From JAPLKX01 sp035530195 (GTDB taxonomy: Bacteria > Hydrogenedentota > Hydrogenedentia > Hydrogenedentales > SLHB01): a stretch of 30,200 bases of DNA. The stretch lies in NCBI GenBank assembly GCA_035530195.1, contig DATKVG010000110.1, positions 1 through 30,200 on the forward strand, read 5' to 3'. The position numbers and the translations under genes are program-made. This document shows, one piece after another, positions 8,130 to 14,671 of the stretch (positions within the stretch are counted from its first letter, which is position 1; every line of letters starts with the position of its first letter). The notes beneath the pieces were generated by a model that ran no database searches, was not told the origin of the DNA, and saw only the letters and a list, made by a program, of their open reading frames with translations.

Positions 8130-9415
8130 ATGTCTGGCGGCTGGTTTGGCGGGAGATAGGTTACCGGAAGGGGGACTTTTTGCTGGGCGTGGCGGCGGTG
8201 CTGGTAGCGGTGGGCTGCCTGGTGGGCGTGATGACGCTGTTGCGGGCGCACGGGGGGCGCGTGGCCGAACTGAACGCGCAAAAACAGCAGGAGACGGCAC
8301 AGCTGATGGCGCTCGCCCAGGATGATTACCGCAAGATGATGAAAACTATGGGTTACAACGTGGTAATCCTGAGTTCGGACGAAGACCTGAGCGAGTTCTG
8401 GACGGACGGGTTCGCAAAAAAACTGATGTCCGAGGAACTGGTGAGCCGGTTGTGCAAATCGGAAATTGCCACGATCCAGCACGTGTTGCCGCAGCTTTAC
8501 GAGAAGATCGCGTGGCCGGAACGGGACAACTGCTCGGTCATCCTGATCGGGGCGCGCGGCGAAGTGCCGCACAAGCACAGCAACATGAAAGAGCCGATGC
8601 TCGACCCGGTCGAGCCGGGCAAGTTGCGGGTGGGTTACGCGCTGGCGCGGAAACTGGGCATTAAGGCGGGGGACAACGTGACGCTGCTTGGCGCGCCGTT
8701 CACGGTATCCGAGGTGCACGAGGAGCGGGGCAACACGGACGACGTGAGTGTGTGGATGCACATGGCGCAGGCGCAGGAACTGCTGAAAAAACCGGGGCAG
8801 ATTAACGCCATACTGGCGTTGAGTTGCCTGTGCGCAAAAGGCGACCTCGAACTGATCACCAAACAACTCAGCGCGATCCTGCCCGAGACGCAGGTGATTC
8901 ACCGGATCCCGGAGGCGTTGATCCGGCTCGATGCGCGGTTCCGGATGGCCACGCTGAGCCAGGAAACGATTGCGAAAGAAACCGAATATCACAGCCGGCT
9001 GGGAACCGAGCGCGAGGCGTTTGCGTCGTGGCTGGTGCCGCTGGCGATCGTAGCGGCAACGGTGTGGATCGGGTTGCTGGCGTGGGGCAACGTGCGCGAG
9101 CGCCGTGGCGAGATCGGCATTTTGCGGGCGCTGGGCCTGCGGTCGCGGCAGATCCTCGGCGTGTTCCTGGCGAAAGCGCTACTGGTGGGTTTCGCCGGCG
9201 CGTTCGTTGGTTATGCAGGCGGACTTATCGCGGGAATGGCGTGGAGCGCGGCGGAAGGTGTGCCGGTGACGGCGGCGTCCGCGGCGGGGTTGTTCGACTG
9301 GCGCCTGCTGATGTCTGTGCTGGTGCTGGCGCCGTTGCTGGCATGCGTGGCGAGTTGGCTGCCGGCCCTGATTGCGGCCCAACAGGATCCGGCCGTGATC
9401 CTGCGCGAGGAGTAG
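8126..9415 (+). CDS. ABC transporter permease, MacB/FtsX family
   Basis: 429 residues with the MacB/LolC layout. One membrane helix lies near residues 18-40, then a large periplasmic domain of about 260 residues, then three helices near 305-325, 345-375 and 390-415. The C-terminal FtsX-type region includes RERRGEIGILRALGLRSRQIL, the conserved cytoplasmic coupling segment, and ends in PALIAAQQDPAVILREE. The start ATG overlaps the upstream stop, and the ATPase gene begins 6 bases after the end. MacB-type systems use ATP for mechanotransmission or lipoprotein/peptide export rather than classic import. The upstream exported protein is a likely partner. Cargo unknown. Confidence 0.88.
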   Translation: MNVWRLVWREIGYRKGDFLLGVAAVLVAVGCLVGVMTLLRAHGGRVAELNAQKQQETAQLMALAQDDYRKMMKTMGYNVVILSSDEDLSEFWTDGFAKKLMSEELVSRLCKSEIATIQHVLPQLYEKIAWPERDNCSVILIGARGEVPHKHSNMKEPMLDPVEPGKLRVGYALARKLGIKAGDNVTLLGAPFTVSEVHEERGNTDDVSVWMHMAQAQELLKKPGQINAILALSCLCAKGDLELITKQLSAILPETQVIHRIPEALIRLDARFRMATLSQETIAKETEYHSRLGTEREAFASWLVPLAIVAATVWIGLLAWGNVRERRGEIGILRALGLRSRQILGVFLAKALLVGFAGAFVGYAGGLIAGMAWSAAEGVPVTAASAAGLFDWRLLMSVLVLAPLLACVASWLPALIAAQQDPAVILREE

Positions 9416-9421
9416 CGGGCG

Positions 9422-10078
9422 ATGATCGAAGTGAAGAACCTGTGCAAGACGTACACGGGCCGCGGCAACAAGGTCGTGGCGCTTGATAACGTGTCGCTGG
9501 CGGTAAGAGCGGGCGAGTTTGTGGCGGTGCAAGGGCCGAGCGGCTGCGGGAAAACGACGCTGCTGCTGGCGGTCGGTGCGTTGCTGATGCCGACCTCGGG
9601 ATCGGTCAGTGTCGACGGCAAGGACCCGTACGGGCTGTCGGCGGAAAACCGGGCGCGGTTTCGCGGGACTACAATCGGGTTTGTATTCCAGCAGTTTCAT
9701 CTCGTGCCGTACCTCAGCGTCGAGGAGAACATTCTGGCGGCGTCGCTGGCGGGGCCGGTGAACGGCGCGCGGGAGCGGGCGAACGCGCTGATGGCGCATT
9801 TTCAGTTGTCGGGCCGGGCGCGGCACGTGCCGGCCGAACTGAGCGTCGGGGAGCGGCAGCGGGTTGCGCTGGCGCGGGCGCTGCTCAACCAGCCCAAGGT
9901 GGTCCTCGCCGACGAGCCGACGGGCAACCTGGATGGGGAGAACGCGGAGATTGTGCTCAAACACTTGGCCGAGTTTGCGCAGCAGGGTGGCAGCGTGCTT
10001 CTGGTGACGCATGACGCGCGTGCGGCACGGTATGCATCAAGGAGAATTGTAATGGACTCTGGGCGAATGGCTGATTGA
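9422..10078 (+). CDS. ABC transporter ATP-binding protein, MacB/LolD family
   Basis: 218 residues, the standard length of LolD-like ATPases. Walker A is GPSGCGKT (38-45), the Q-loop lies in FVFQQFHLVPYLS, the signature is LSVGERQRVALARAL, Walker B is VVLADEPTGNLD (about 160-171) and the H-loop His is at 197. All catalytic elements are intact. The gene follows the permease by 6 bases and ends the operon. Together they should form a dimeric exporter or mechanotransducer at the inner membrane. Directly behind it composition changes and the accessory island begins. Confidence 0.93.
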   Translation: MIEVKNLCKTYTGRGNKVVALDNVSLAVRAGEFVAVQGPSGCGKTTLLLAVGALLMPTSGSVSVDGKDPYGLSAENRARFRGTTIGFVFQQFHLVPYLSVEENILAASLAGPVNGARERANALMAHFQLSGRARHVPAELSVGERQRVALARALLNQPKVVLADEPTGNLDGENAEIVLKHLAEFAQQGGSVLLVTHDARAARYASRRIVMDSGRMAD

Positions 10079-10153
10079 ACCGTTGCTTTCTGATTCAACT
10101 TCTTTTATGTTATTAGCACATTTCCGCCACAGAAAAAGATCTAGCGTATTGAT

Positions 10154-10363
10154 TCATGCTGTTGCCCTCTTATCCAAGCGGGCTCTTGTCCGGCTGACGT
10201 TGGCAAGAATGTCTTCCGCCTTGGCGGTCCAGACGAACGCCATAGGATTCGCATTATGTTGTTGAACACAGTCCACTACGGCTTTCACGAGTTCAGCGAC
10301 GGACTTACACCCAATTCCTTGGCCAGTGTCCGGGTGCTTCAGCGGGTGGCGATCGACGCGACC
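10154..10363 (-). pseudogene. C-terminal remnant of an IS630-family transposase
   Basis: A short open stretch on the minus strand translates to IGCKSVAELVKAVVDCVQQH, then NANPMAFVWTAKAEDIL and a tail ending at a TGA (10154-10156). The SVxELVxAI..y...HN.NP.pFVWTA.A..IL pattern is the typical C-terminus of IS630 transposases. The best-supported part is 10154-10315; the frame stays open further, but the DDE core and the N-terminus are absent, so this is a decayed fragment. It marks past insertion activity at the left edge of the low-GC island. Confidence 0.7.
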
Positions 10364-10387
10364 TAAGCCGGCTGAGAAGCCGCATTC

Positions 10388-10455
10388 AGAATCTTTGTTC
10401 GCGACCTTAAGCCAACATCTACGCGTCGTGCGCAGATGTCGCGTACAAAGATTCT
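10388..10455. repeat. 18-bp inverted repeat, one mismatch
   Basis: AGAATCTTTGTTCGCGAC at 10388-10405 pairs with GTCGCGTACAAAGATTCT at 10438-10455 with a single mismatch. The 32-base interior holds another imperfect palindrome (ACATCTACGCG/TGCGCAGATGT). It lies next to the IS630 remnant and may be a leftover end structure or an RNA hairpin. Confidence 0.7.
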
Positions 10456-10589
10456 AAGGACTCGCAGTTAACAAGAGTGAGTTCATAATCCTGATTGAAG
10501 CTTCGAGTCTGCACGAGTTACGAACTAATCGTATTTAATAGAGAAGTTGCGGGAAGGTGGCCCGAGGTCTGAGGTGGCGGGAATACGAC

Positions 10590-10654
10590 GAGGCCGCCAC
10601 GGACTCGCCCGTGGTGGCCTCGATATGCGTGAACTACGAACCGAAAAGTTCGTA
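10590..10654. other. Two-hairpin element, copy 1
   Basis: Stem 1 is GAGGCCGCCACGG (10590-10602) against CCGTGGTGGCCTC (10609-10621) with a 6-base loop. Stem 2 is TACGAAC (10635-10641) against GTTCGTA (10648-10654). A second copy with the same spacing lies at 14221-14287. Three base pairs of stem 1 differ between copies by double changes that keep pairing. Confidence 0.75.
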
Positions 10655-10674
10655 AACTACTAGTCTGAAGTTTT

Positions 10675-10719
10675 GCCATTTTGCGAGGTGCAGAAGATAC
10701 AAAACACTCGCAAAATGGC
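10675..10719. repeat. 13-bp perfect inverted repeat
   Basis: GCCATTTTGCGAG (10675-10687) and CTCGCAAAATGGC (10707-10719) are perfect inverted copies around a 19-base loop. A related inverted pair, AGTTTTGCCATT at 10669-10680 and AATGGCAAAACT at 10833-10844, overlaps it. It may be a degenerate miniature element. Confidence 0.65.
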
Positions 10720-11125
10720 TAAATTCGGAGGTTTTACACGACCCTGCAATGAATCGCGACAAGAAGTGGGGTTGGCAAAAACCCCAGGAGTTGTTGAAAT
10801 ATCGAATAACATTGGCATTTTACGCTTCCAAGAATGGCAAAACTCCAGGCTAGGGCGTCTGAGTGGCAACCAGCCTCACATCTTGCATCATAAGTACGCA
10901 TTGAATGCTCCTTGTCTGTTAGTAATGCGGCAAGAAGGGGCAGTTTGTTTCAGTCGGCCAGGACCAAACTTGCGCCGGCATAGATTCATACGTGCGAGGC
11001 TTCGAGCCGAGAGTCCGCCCTGGACTATGGTCTGGTAAACGCCTAGAGTATACTTAGACAGAGAGGTTAAGCATTATCGAACCGATATTGGCACATAGTC
11101 CAGCGCCCTCATTCAGAGAGGCTTT
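10720..11125. other. Intergenic stretch without a recognisable gene
   Basis: Open frames here are short, lack ribosome binding sites and resemble no family. Apart from the AATGGCAAAACT inverted copy near 10833, I see only a plain leader towards the protease/TPR gene, with GAGAGG shortly before its ATG. Confidence 0.6.
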
Positions 11126-12784
11126 ATGCGTATCAGAACTGGGCATGTCACAAGCGGCATTATAGTCAGCGGCATCGTTGCGGCAGTCTTGTTTTGGGGG
11201 TGGGAGTATAGTGTCTCCAACGACATTCACCCAGAATCGGTCCGCCAGTCTGTCCGAGATTCAGTCGTGGTGGTTTTTTCCACGGATGCACGGAGCGCGG
11301 AGATCGGCACAGGATTTGTTCTGGAAGAACAGTCGTGGGTGGTTACGGCATGGCACAATACTGTCCGGCTGTCAGAAAAGGGGGCGCACCGCGAGCCTGT
11401 GGTCCTCTTTGTGGCAAGTCCATATTATGGCGATGTCTTTGTGGGCGAAGTCGTGGCGAGCGATCCGCTCAAAGACATCGCGGTTCTTCACGTGGACTGG
11501 CCGATACCCCATCCCCACCTTCAACCGGCCCAAGATACAGCCGGCTTGGGTGAAGAGGTCCTTGCAGTCTCCTATACAGCGCCTCGAGCGGGCGAGGAAG
11601 TATCCGCTGATAAGGGGGGACCGACGCCAGATCTTCACGTTGAACGTCTGCGGGTTACCAAGTCTGGCGCAGACTCCTCCATTGCGAATACTAGCCAGCC
11701 GTGGGAAACATGGCATAGTCGGACATCCGACATAACCCACGGCTGGAGTGGCTGCCCCGTTCTGAATGCGGATTATGCTGTGGAAGGCCTCCTGACACGG
11801 CTGCATATCCTGCAATTGAAGGAAGGCAACCCTGAAACGCGACCGGAGATTTACCCTTTGGGTGTCTTAATGAAAGATATCCGCCCCCTCGTACCCTTGT
11901 CCGCCGGGTTTGAGACGAATCCGCGTGTTCACCCAACTCCTCCCAATGATGCATCGGAAGCTTTCAGATCCCTGGTGAACGCCATTGATGCATTGCTCTG
12001 CAGAGAGATGCAACGGGCAAAAAACGAAGCCCTCCGTTTTATTGCGCTTCGCCCGGATTCGCCTGTCGCACACATTGTCGTGGCGGACATCCTCGGCCAC
12101 GCATCTGAACCCGAACTTGCCGAAAGAAACGCGAACATCGCACGGAAACTCGCCCCCGACAATGCAATGGTGCATCTTTGCCGAGGCAAAGTGCTCATGG
12201 CTGTCGGCAAACACGGAGATGGGTTGGACTCTTTGCGCAAAGCGGCGGAACTCCAGGCGGCCAACTTGCCGGCCATGCAAAGCCTGCTTGTGGCACTGAG
12301 ACATAATAAGGAATACGTAGAAGCGGAGCGAATCGGTCGCGCTGCCGTCCCCCTGATGCCTGAAAATGCGATAGTGCGCGCCGAATTGGCGTGGGTGCTT
12401 AACGAAACGGGGAGGAGGGACGAAGCCATCGAAGCGTTCCACGAAGCGATTCGATTGTACCCGGAGAATCATCAATACCGGCGCCATCTGGGGCTTGTCT
12501 TGGAGAAGGCTGGCCATTATGACGAAGCCGAAGCGCATTATCTCCAACTAACAACTCTCGAACCCGAGAATCCTGTTGTTTGGTATTGGTATACCGATTT
12601 CCTCGTGAAGAATAGACCCGGCATGCACAGGCTCGCGCTCCGGGCCCTCAGGAAGATCGAATCGCTGAACGTCGCGACGACTCCCGCCGTTTCCCCAAGC
12701 GAAGTGCAAGAGTTGCGTCAGCAGATAGAGTTCAGCCAAGACCAAGAGCGAGAAGATAGTTCTAGGCCAATAAAGACATATTGA
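11126..12784 (+). CDS. Membrane-anchored trypsin-like protease with C-terminal TPR repeats
   Basis: 552 residues. One hydrophobic helix near residues 8-27 could anchor the protein or serve as a signal. A trypsin/DegP-like fold follows, with the triad visible as His77 in TAWHN, Asp117 in KDIAVLHV and Ser208 in GWSGCPV. The usual GNSGGP is altered to GWSGCP, so activity is likely but not certain. From about 285 to 510 the protein has tetratricopeptide repeats, for example AELAWVLNETGRRDEAIEAF and HLGLVLEKAGHYDEAEAHY. No PDZ domain is present, unlike DegP. GAGAGG precedes the ATG. Base composition is lower in GC than in flanking operons, consistent with accessory origin. It probably senses or cleaves a periplasmic target recruited by the TPR part. 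Confidence 0.82.
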   Translation: MRIRTGHVTSGIIVSGIVAAVLFWGWEYSVSNDIHPESVRQSVRDSVVVVFSTDARSAEIGTGFVLEEQSWVVTAWHNTVRLSEKGAHREPVVLFVASPYYGDVFVGEVVASDPLKDIAVLHVDWPIPHPHLQPAQDTAGLGEEVLAVSYTAPRAGEEVSADKGGPTPDLHVERLRVTKSGADSSIANTSQPWETWHSRTSDITHGWSGCPVLNADYAVEGLLTRLHILQLKEGNPETRPEIYPLGVLMKDIRPLVPLSAGFETNPRVHPTPPNDASEAFRSLVNAIDALLCREMQRAKNEALRFIALRPDSPVAHIVVADILGHASEPELAERNANIARKLAPDNAMVHLCRGKVLMAVGKHGDGLDSLRKAAELQAANLPAMQSLLVALRHNKEYVEAERIGRAAVPLMPENAIVRAELAWVLNETGRRDEAIEAFHEAIRLYPENHQYRRHLGLVLEKAGHYDEAEAHYLQLTTLEPENPVVWYWYTDFLVKNRPGMHRLALRALRKIESLNVATTPAVSPSEVQELRQQIEFSQDQEREDSSRPIKTY

Positions 12785-12963
12785 GTATAGAAGTGGGACT
12801 CACACGAGCGTGGATCTAACAGGCAACTCTATATGGTGGATAAAGGGGACGGTGGTCGGTTGACCAATCAAGGGATATCCGATGTTCTCGTGTCACGCGA
12901 CGAGCTATTTTTCACGTCCTTCAAGCAAAATGCATATTTCACGTTGAAGAAAAAAACAGAATA

Positions 12964-13020
12964 GCCTAACCAGCGGATCGAGACGGACGCTGTCGCGCCG
13001 CTCATCCGCGTACCGTTCGA
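12964..13020. other. attC-like hairpin ahead of the small membrane gene
   Basis: GCCTAAC (12964-12970) is followed by GCGGATCGAG and, after about 20 bases, CTCATCCGC. The arms pair with one unpaired C, as in integron attC sites with extrahelical bases. A partner GTTCGAC lies near 13014-13020. No integrase is present in the window, so the call is tentative. Confidence 0.3.
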
Positions 13021-13036
13021 CGAAAGGAGATGTGAT

Positions 13037-13306
13037 TTGGAAAAGACACATGATCGCCGGTTTCTTGGTGCGCTTGGATTTCTTGGTTTCCTAGGTTTCC
13101 TGGGATTCTTGGGGACCGAGAGTTACCAACATCTGGCCAGATTCGCCTGGCTTGCCTGTTTGTCGCTGGTTTCACTCTTGGTCTTGATCCCTCGGGACAA
13201 GTCGAAAGTGAGTGTCCCGTACCGACTGGACAATCTTGCAGCAATCTTCGCGGTGTTGGCGGGCAAATCGGGCCAATCTGAACAAGACCAAAAGAAGAAA
13301 ACATAG
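13037..13306 (+). CDS. Small two-helix membrane protein with GFLG repeats
   Basis: 89 residues starting at TTG, with AAAGGAG (13023-13029) at a good distance. After a short basic start comes LGALGFLGFLGFLGFLG, a hydrophobic repeat also visible in DNA as repeating TTTCYTRGG units. A second hydrophobic stretch (FAWLACLSLVSLLVLI) follows and the tail is polar with a Lys-rich end. The repeat style resembles DUF3796-like small membrane proteins of unknown function, often found beside helix-turn-helix regulators, but none is adjacent here. It sits between two attC-like motifs; the second begins 3 bases after the stop. Confidence 0.55.
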   Translation: MEKTHDRRFLGALGFLGFLGFLGFLGTESYQHLARFAWLACLSLVSLLVLIPRDKSKVSVPYRLDNLAAIFAVLAGKSGQSEQDQKKKT

Positions 13307-13309
13307 AAC

Positions 13310-13350
13310 GTCGAACAATACGCTGCACGTGACCGCGAGAAGCGCCCGAA
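13310..13350. other. attC-like half site behind the small membrane gene
   Basis: GTCGAAC at 13310-13316, followed by AATACGCTGCACGTGACC, resembles the 5' part of attC sites. I found no matching second arm downstream, so this is at most a half site. Confidence 0.25.
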
Positions 13351-13422
13351 AGAAGAACGCCAGGCAATTGCCATGTCTAAGATATTCAAAATAATGCAAG
13401 GCACGTTATGGCTCACCAGTGA

Positions 13423-13791
13423 GACCCAAGCCGCAGGCTAATCACCGATTCCAGAACGGAGCTCGAATGGATCGTGGGGCCCGACAAGGACATTAATTAC
13501 GACGATGCGGAGGCTTGGTTGCGGGACTGCGAAGTGGCGGGCGGCGGCTGGGGCATGCCCAGTTCCCGGAAAATATGGGAACAGTGGTCCATAGGCAATT
13601 TAGCTTCCGGCAGACTCGAGGCGGCTTTCGTGCAAAGCGGCAATCGAATGTGGACAGGCGCAGTCGATGCGTCGAGGGTGTCCTACTTCCTCTTGCTCAG
13701 GGCAGAGTTTTTTGTTGGCAGCCGCACTGAATCGCCAGGTTTCCGGGTGCTTGGGGTCCGCGGATCCTACCCAAGGAGGTGTGTGCGCTGA
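13423..13791 (+). pseudogene. Decayed DUF1566-like (Lcl C-terminal) domain gene
   Basis: From just behind an in-frame TGA (13420) the frame reads LITDSRTELEWIVGPDKDIN, then YDDAEAWLRDC, GGGWGMPSSRKIWEQW, MWTGAVDASRVSYF and FRVLGVRGS. This order (TD..T.LEW, AEAW, W.MP, W, VR) is the DUF1566 pattern found in secreted proteins and lipoproteins. There is no credible start: a GTG at 13474 would cut into the domain, and no signal peptide remains. I treat it as a gene remnant. A short functional protein from GTG 13474 cannot be excluded. Confidence 0.5.
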
Positions 13792-13859
13792 GGACTGGAA
13801 AGACATCTTCATCGGTGTAAAAATCCATTGCCTGGAACAGACTCCCAAGAATCTTCCCA

Positions 13860-13909
13860 GCGGGGAACGGATTCGAACCGCCGAGATGGCCTGACCTTTG
13901 GGTTCCCGC
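13860..13909 (-). pseudogene. tRNA-like remnant (T-arm and acceptor)
   Basis: On the minus strand GCGGGAAC is followed, about 33 bases later, by GGCGGTTCGAATCC and GTTCCCCGC. The TTCGAAT T-loop and the pairing ends resemble a tRNA, but D-arm, anticodon arm and CCA are not recognisable. Probably a decayed fragment. Confidence 0.3.
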
Positions 13910-13921
13910 CCCAATAAGGTC

Positions 13922-13943
13922 GGCGAGCGTCATGACGCTCGCC
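13922..13943. repeat. Perfect 22-bp palindrome
   Basis: GGCGAGCGTCA is followed directly by its reverse complement, and then by seven A on the plus strand. The T-run sits on the wrong side for a Rho-independent terminator on either strand. It may be an operator or a REP-like element. Confidence 0.7.
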
Positions 13944-13965
13944 AAAAAAATTGAACCACGGCGAA

Positions 13966-14109
13966 TCAAGCATCATGCCAACGCCCGGTGGTCCTTCTTT
14001 TGGCGGCCCTCTTCAAGCGCGCCTCAGTGAGTTGCGAGTTCGTATTCAGGAGTGCTCTTTCAATTCCGAGACATTTACGAACTTCATCTTCTCTTGTTAG
14101 TCGATGCAT
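13966..14109 (-). CDS. Possible 47-residue basic protein
   Basis: An ATG-started minus-strand frame gives MHRLTREDEVRKCLGIERAL and a strongly basic, helical C-terminal part ending in RTTGRWHDA. No family recognised. No clear ribosome binding site is seen, and the frame is closed shortly upstream by TAG. It may be a gene or the tail of a lost one. Confidence 0.25.
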   Translation of the reverse strand: MHRLTREDEVRKCLGIERALLNTNSQLTEARLKRAAKRRTTGRWHDA

Positions 14110-14220
14110 AATTCCCGCCTATGACAACCGAGGCAGCGAACAAGGCACTGTCATCTTAAGTCTTTGCTTTGCAGTAGGATAGAACGCTGGCATCAGTTTA
14201 CCCAAAGGCCCAGAAACGAC

Positions 14221-14287
14221 GAAGCCATCACGATTTGTCTCGTGATGGCTTCTGTATCCCGGAATTACGAACCATCAAAGTTCGTAA
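14221..14287. other. Two-hairpin element, copy 2
   Basis: Stem 1 is GAAGCCATCACGA (14221-14233) against TCGTGATGGCTTC (14240-14252), loop 6. Stem 2 is TTACGAAC (14265-14272) against GTTCGTAA (14280-14287). Read on the minus strand, it directly follows the displaced tRNA-Asn 3' half, so it may be that gene's original trailer or terminator. Confidence 0.75.
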
Positions 14288-14295
14288 ATTACTGG

Positions 14296-14337
14296 TGGCT
14301 CCCCGAGTCACGCCTCGGCGTGACGACCTAGTGGTTA
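14296..14337 (-). pseudogene. Displaced 3' half of a tRNA-Asn gene
   Basis: The minus strand reads TTAACCACTAGGTC, then an altered T-arm GTCACGCCGAGGCGTGAC, then TCGGGGAG and CCA. Anticodon-loop end, variable loop, acceptor strand, discriminator and CCA match the intact tRNA-Asn at 14672-14747. The T-arm has become an 8-bp perfect hairpin and has lost TTCGAGT. The 5' half is missing. The copy lies on the far side of the GIY-YIG gene, whose TAA stop is inside it. Confidence 0.75.
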
Positions 14338-14640
14338 ATCCCGCCTGCGGCGGGACTCTATTCCGCCTTTGGCGGAACCTTCGGCAGCCTGAGCTTGTTG
14401 TCCTGCGAGGAATCGGCCGATTCCGCGTTTCTTGACTTGCTTTTCGCGGGCCATGGCCTCGGCACGGGTCGAATATGCCTCGCTCCACACCAGCACCCAA
14501 GGCCCTTCAAACCGTTTTGTCGTCTTGGAGAGAACGTACTGGGGATCATTATGCTGGCGAACCCGCCGCGCTACGTCACTCGTCGAGCCACAGTAGAAGC
14601 GGCCGGACGTTTCACTCTGAATGATGTAGGCCCAATACAA
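14335..14640 (-). CDS. GIY-YIG nuclease domain protein (UPF0213/YhbQ-like)
   Basis: 101 residues. The domain has YWAYIIQSE for the first motif, RFYCGSTSDVARRVRQHN for the YIG motif with its Arg, and EAMAREKQVKKR with the metal-binding Glu, matching small stand-alone GIY-YIG endonucleases. The start is a TTG that lies in the T-run of the tRNA-Asn terminator; there is no separate ribosome binding site, so expression is uncertain. The last 20 residues (GSAKGGIESRRRRD) are encoded by two palindromes at 14361-14377 and 14339-14355, and the stop codon lies inside the displaced tRNA-Asn 3' half. The gene thus sits exactly between an intact tRNA-Asn and a partial copy, as expected for a tRNA-targeting mobile gene; this is inference. 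Confidence 0.85.
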   Translation of the reverse strand: MYWAYIIQSETSGRFYCGSTSDVARRVRQHNDPQYVLSKTTKRFEGPWVLVWSEAYSTRAEAMAREKQVKKRGIGRFLAGQQAQAAEGSAKGGIESRRRRD

Positions 14641-14662
14641 AAAGCCACCCCTTTGGGTGGCT
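14639..14662 (-). terminator. Rho-independent terminator of tRNA-Asn
   Basis: On the minus strand an 8-bp stem AGCCACCC/GGGTGGCT with loop AAAG is followed by TTTTTG, ending 9-30 bases behind the tRNA CCA. The T-run overlaps the TTG start of the GIY-YIG gene. Confidence 0.85.
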
Positions 14663-14671
14663 GATAAGTGA

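Noticed and set aside
10673..11038. Plus-strand frame of 121 codons in the island
   Set aside because: It starts inside an inverted repeat, has no ribosome binding site and resembles no protein family.
13922..13950. Rho-independent terminator at the 22-bp palindrome
   Set aside because: The A/T run lies on the wrong side for termination on either strand.
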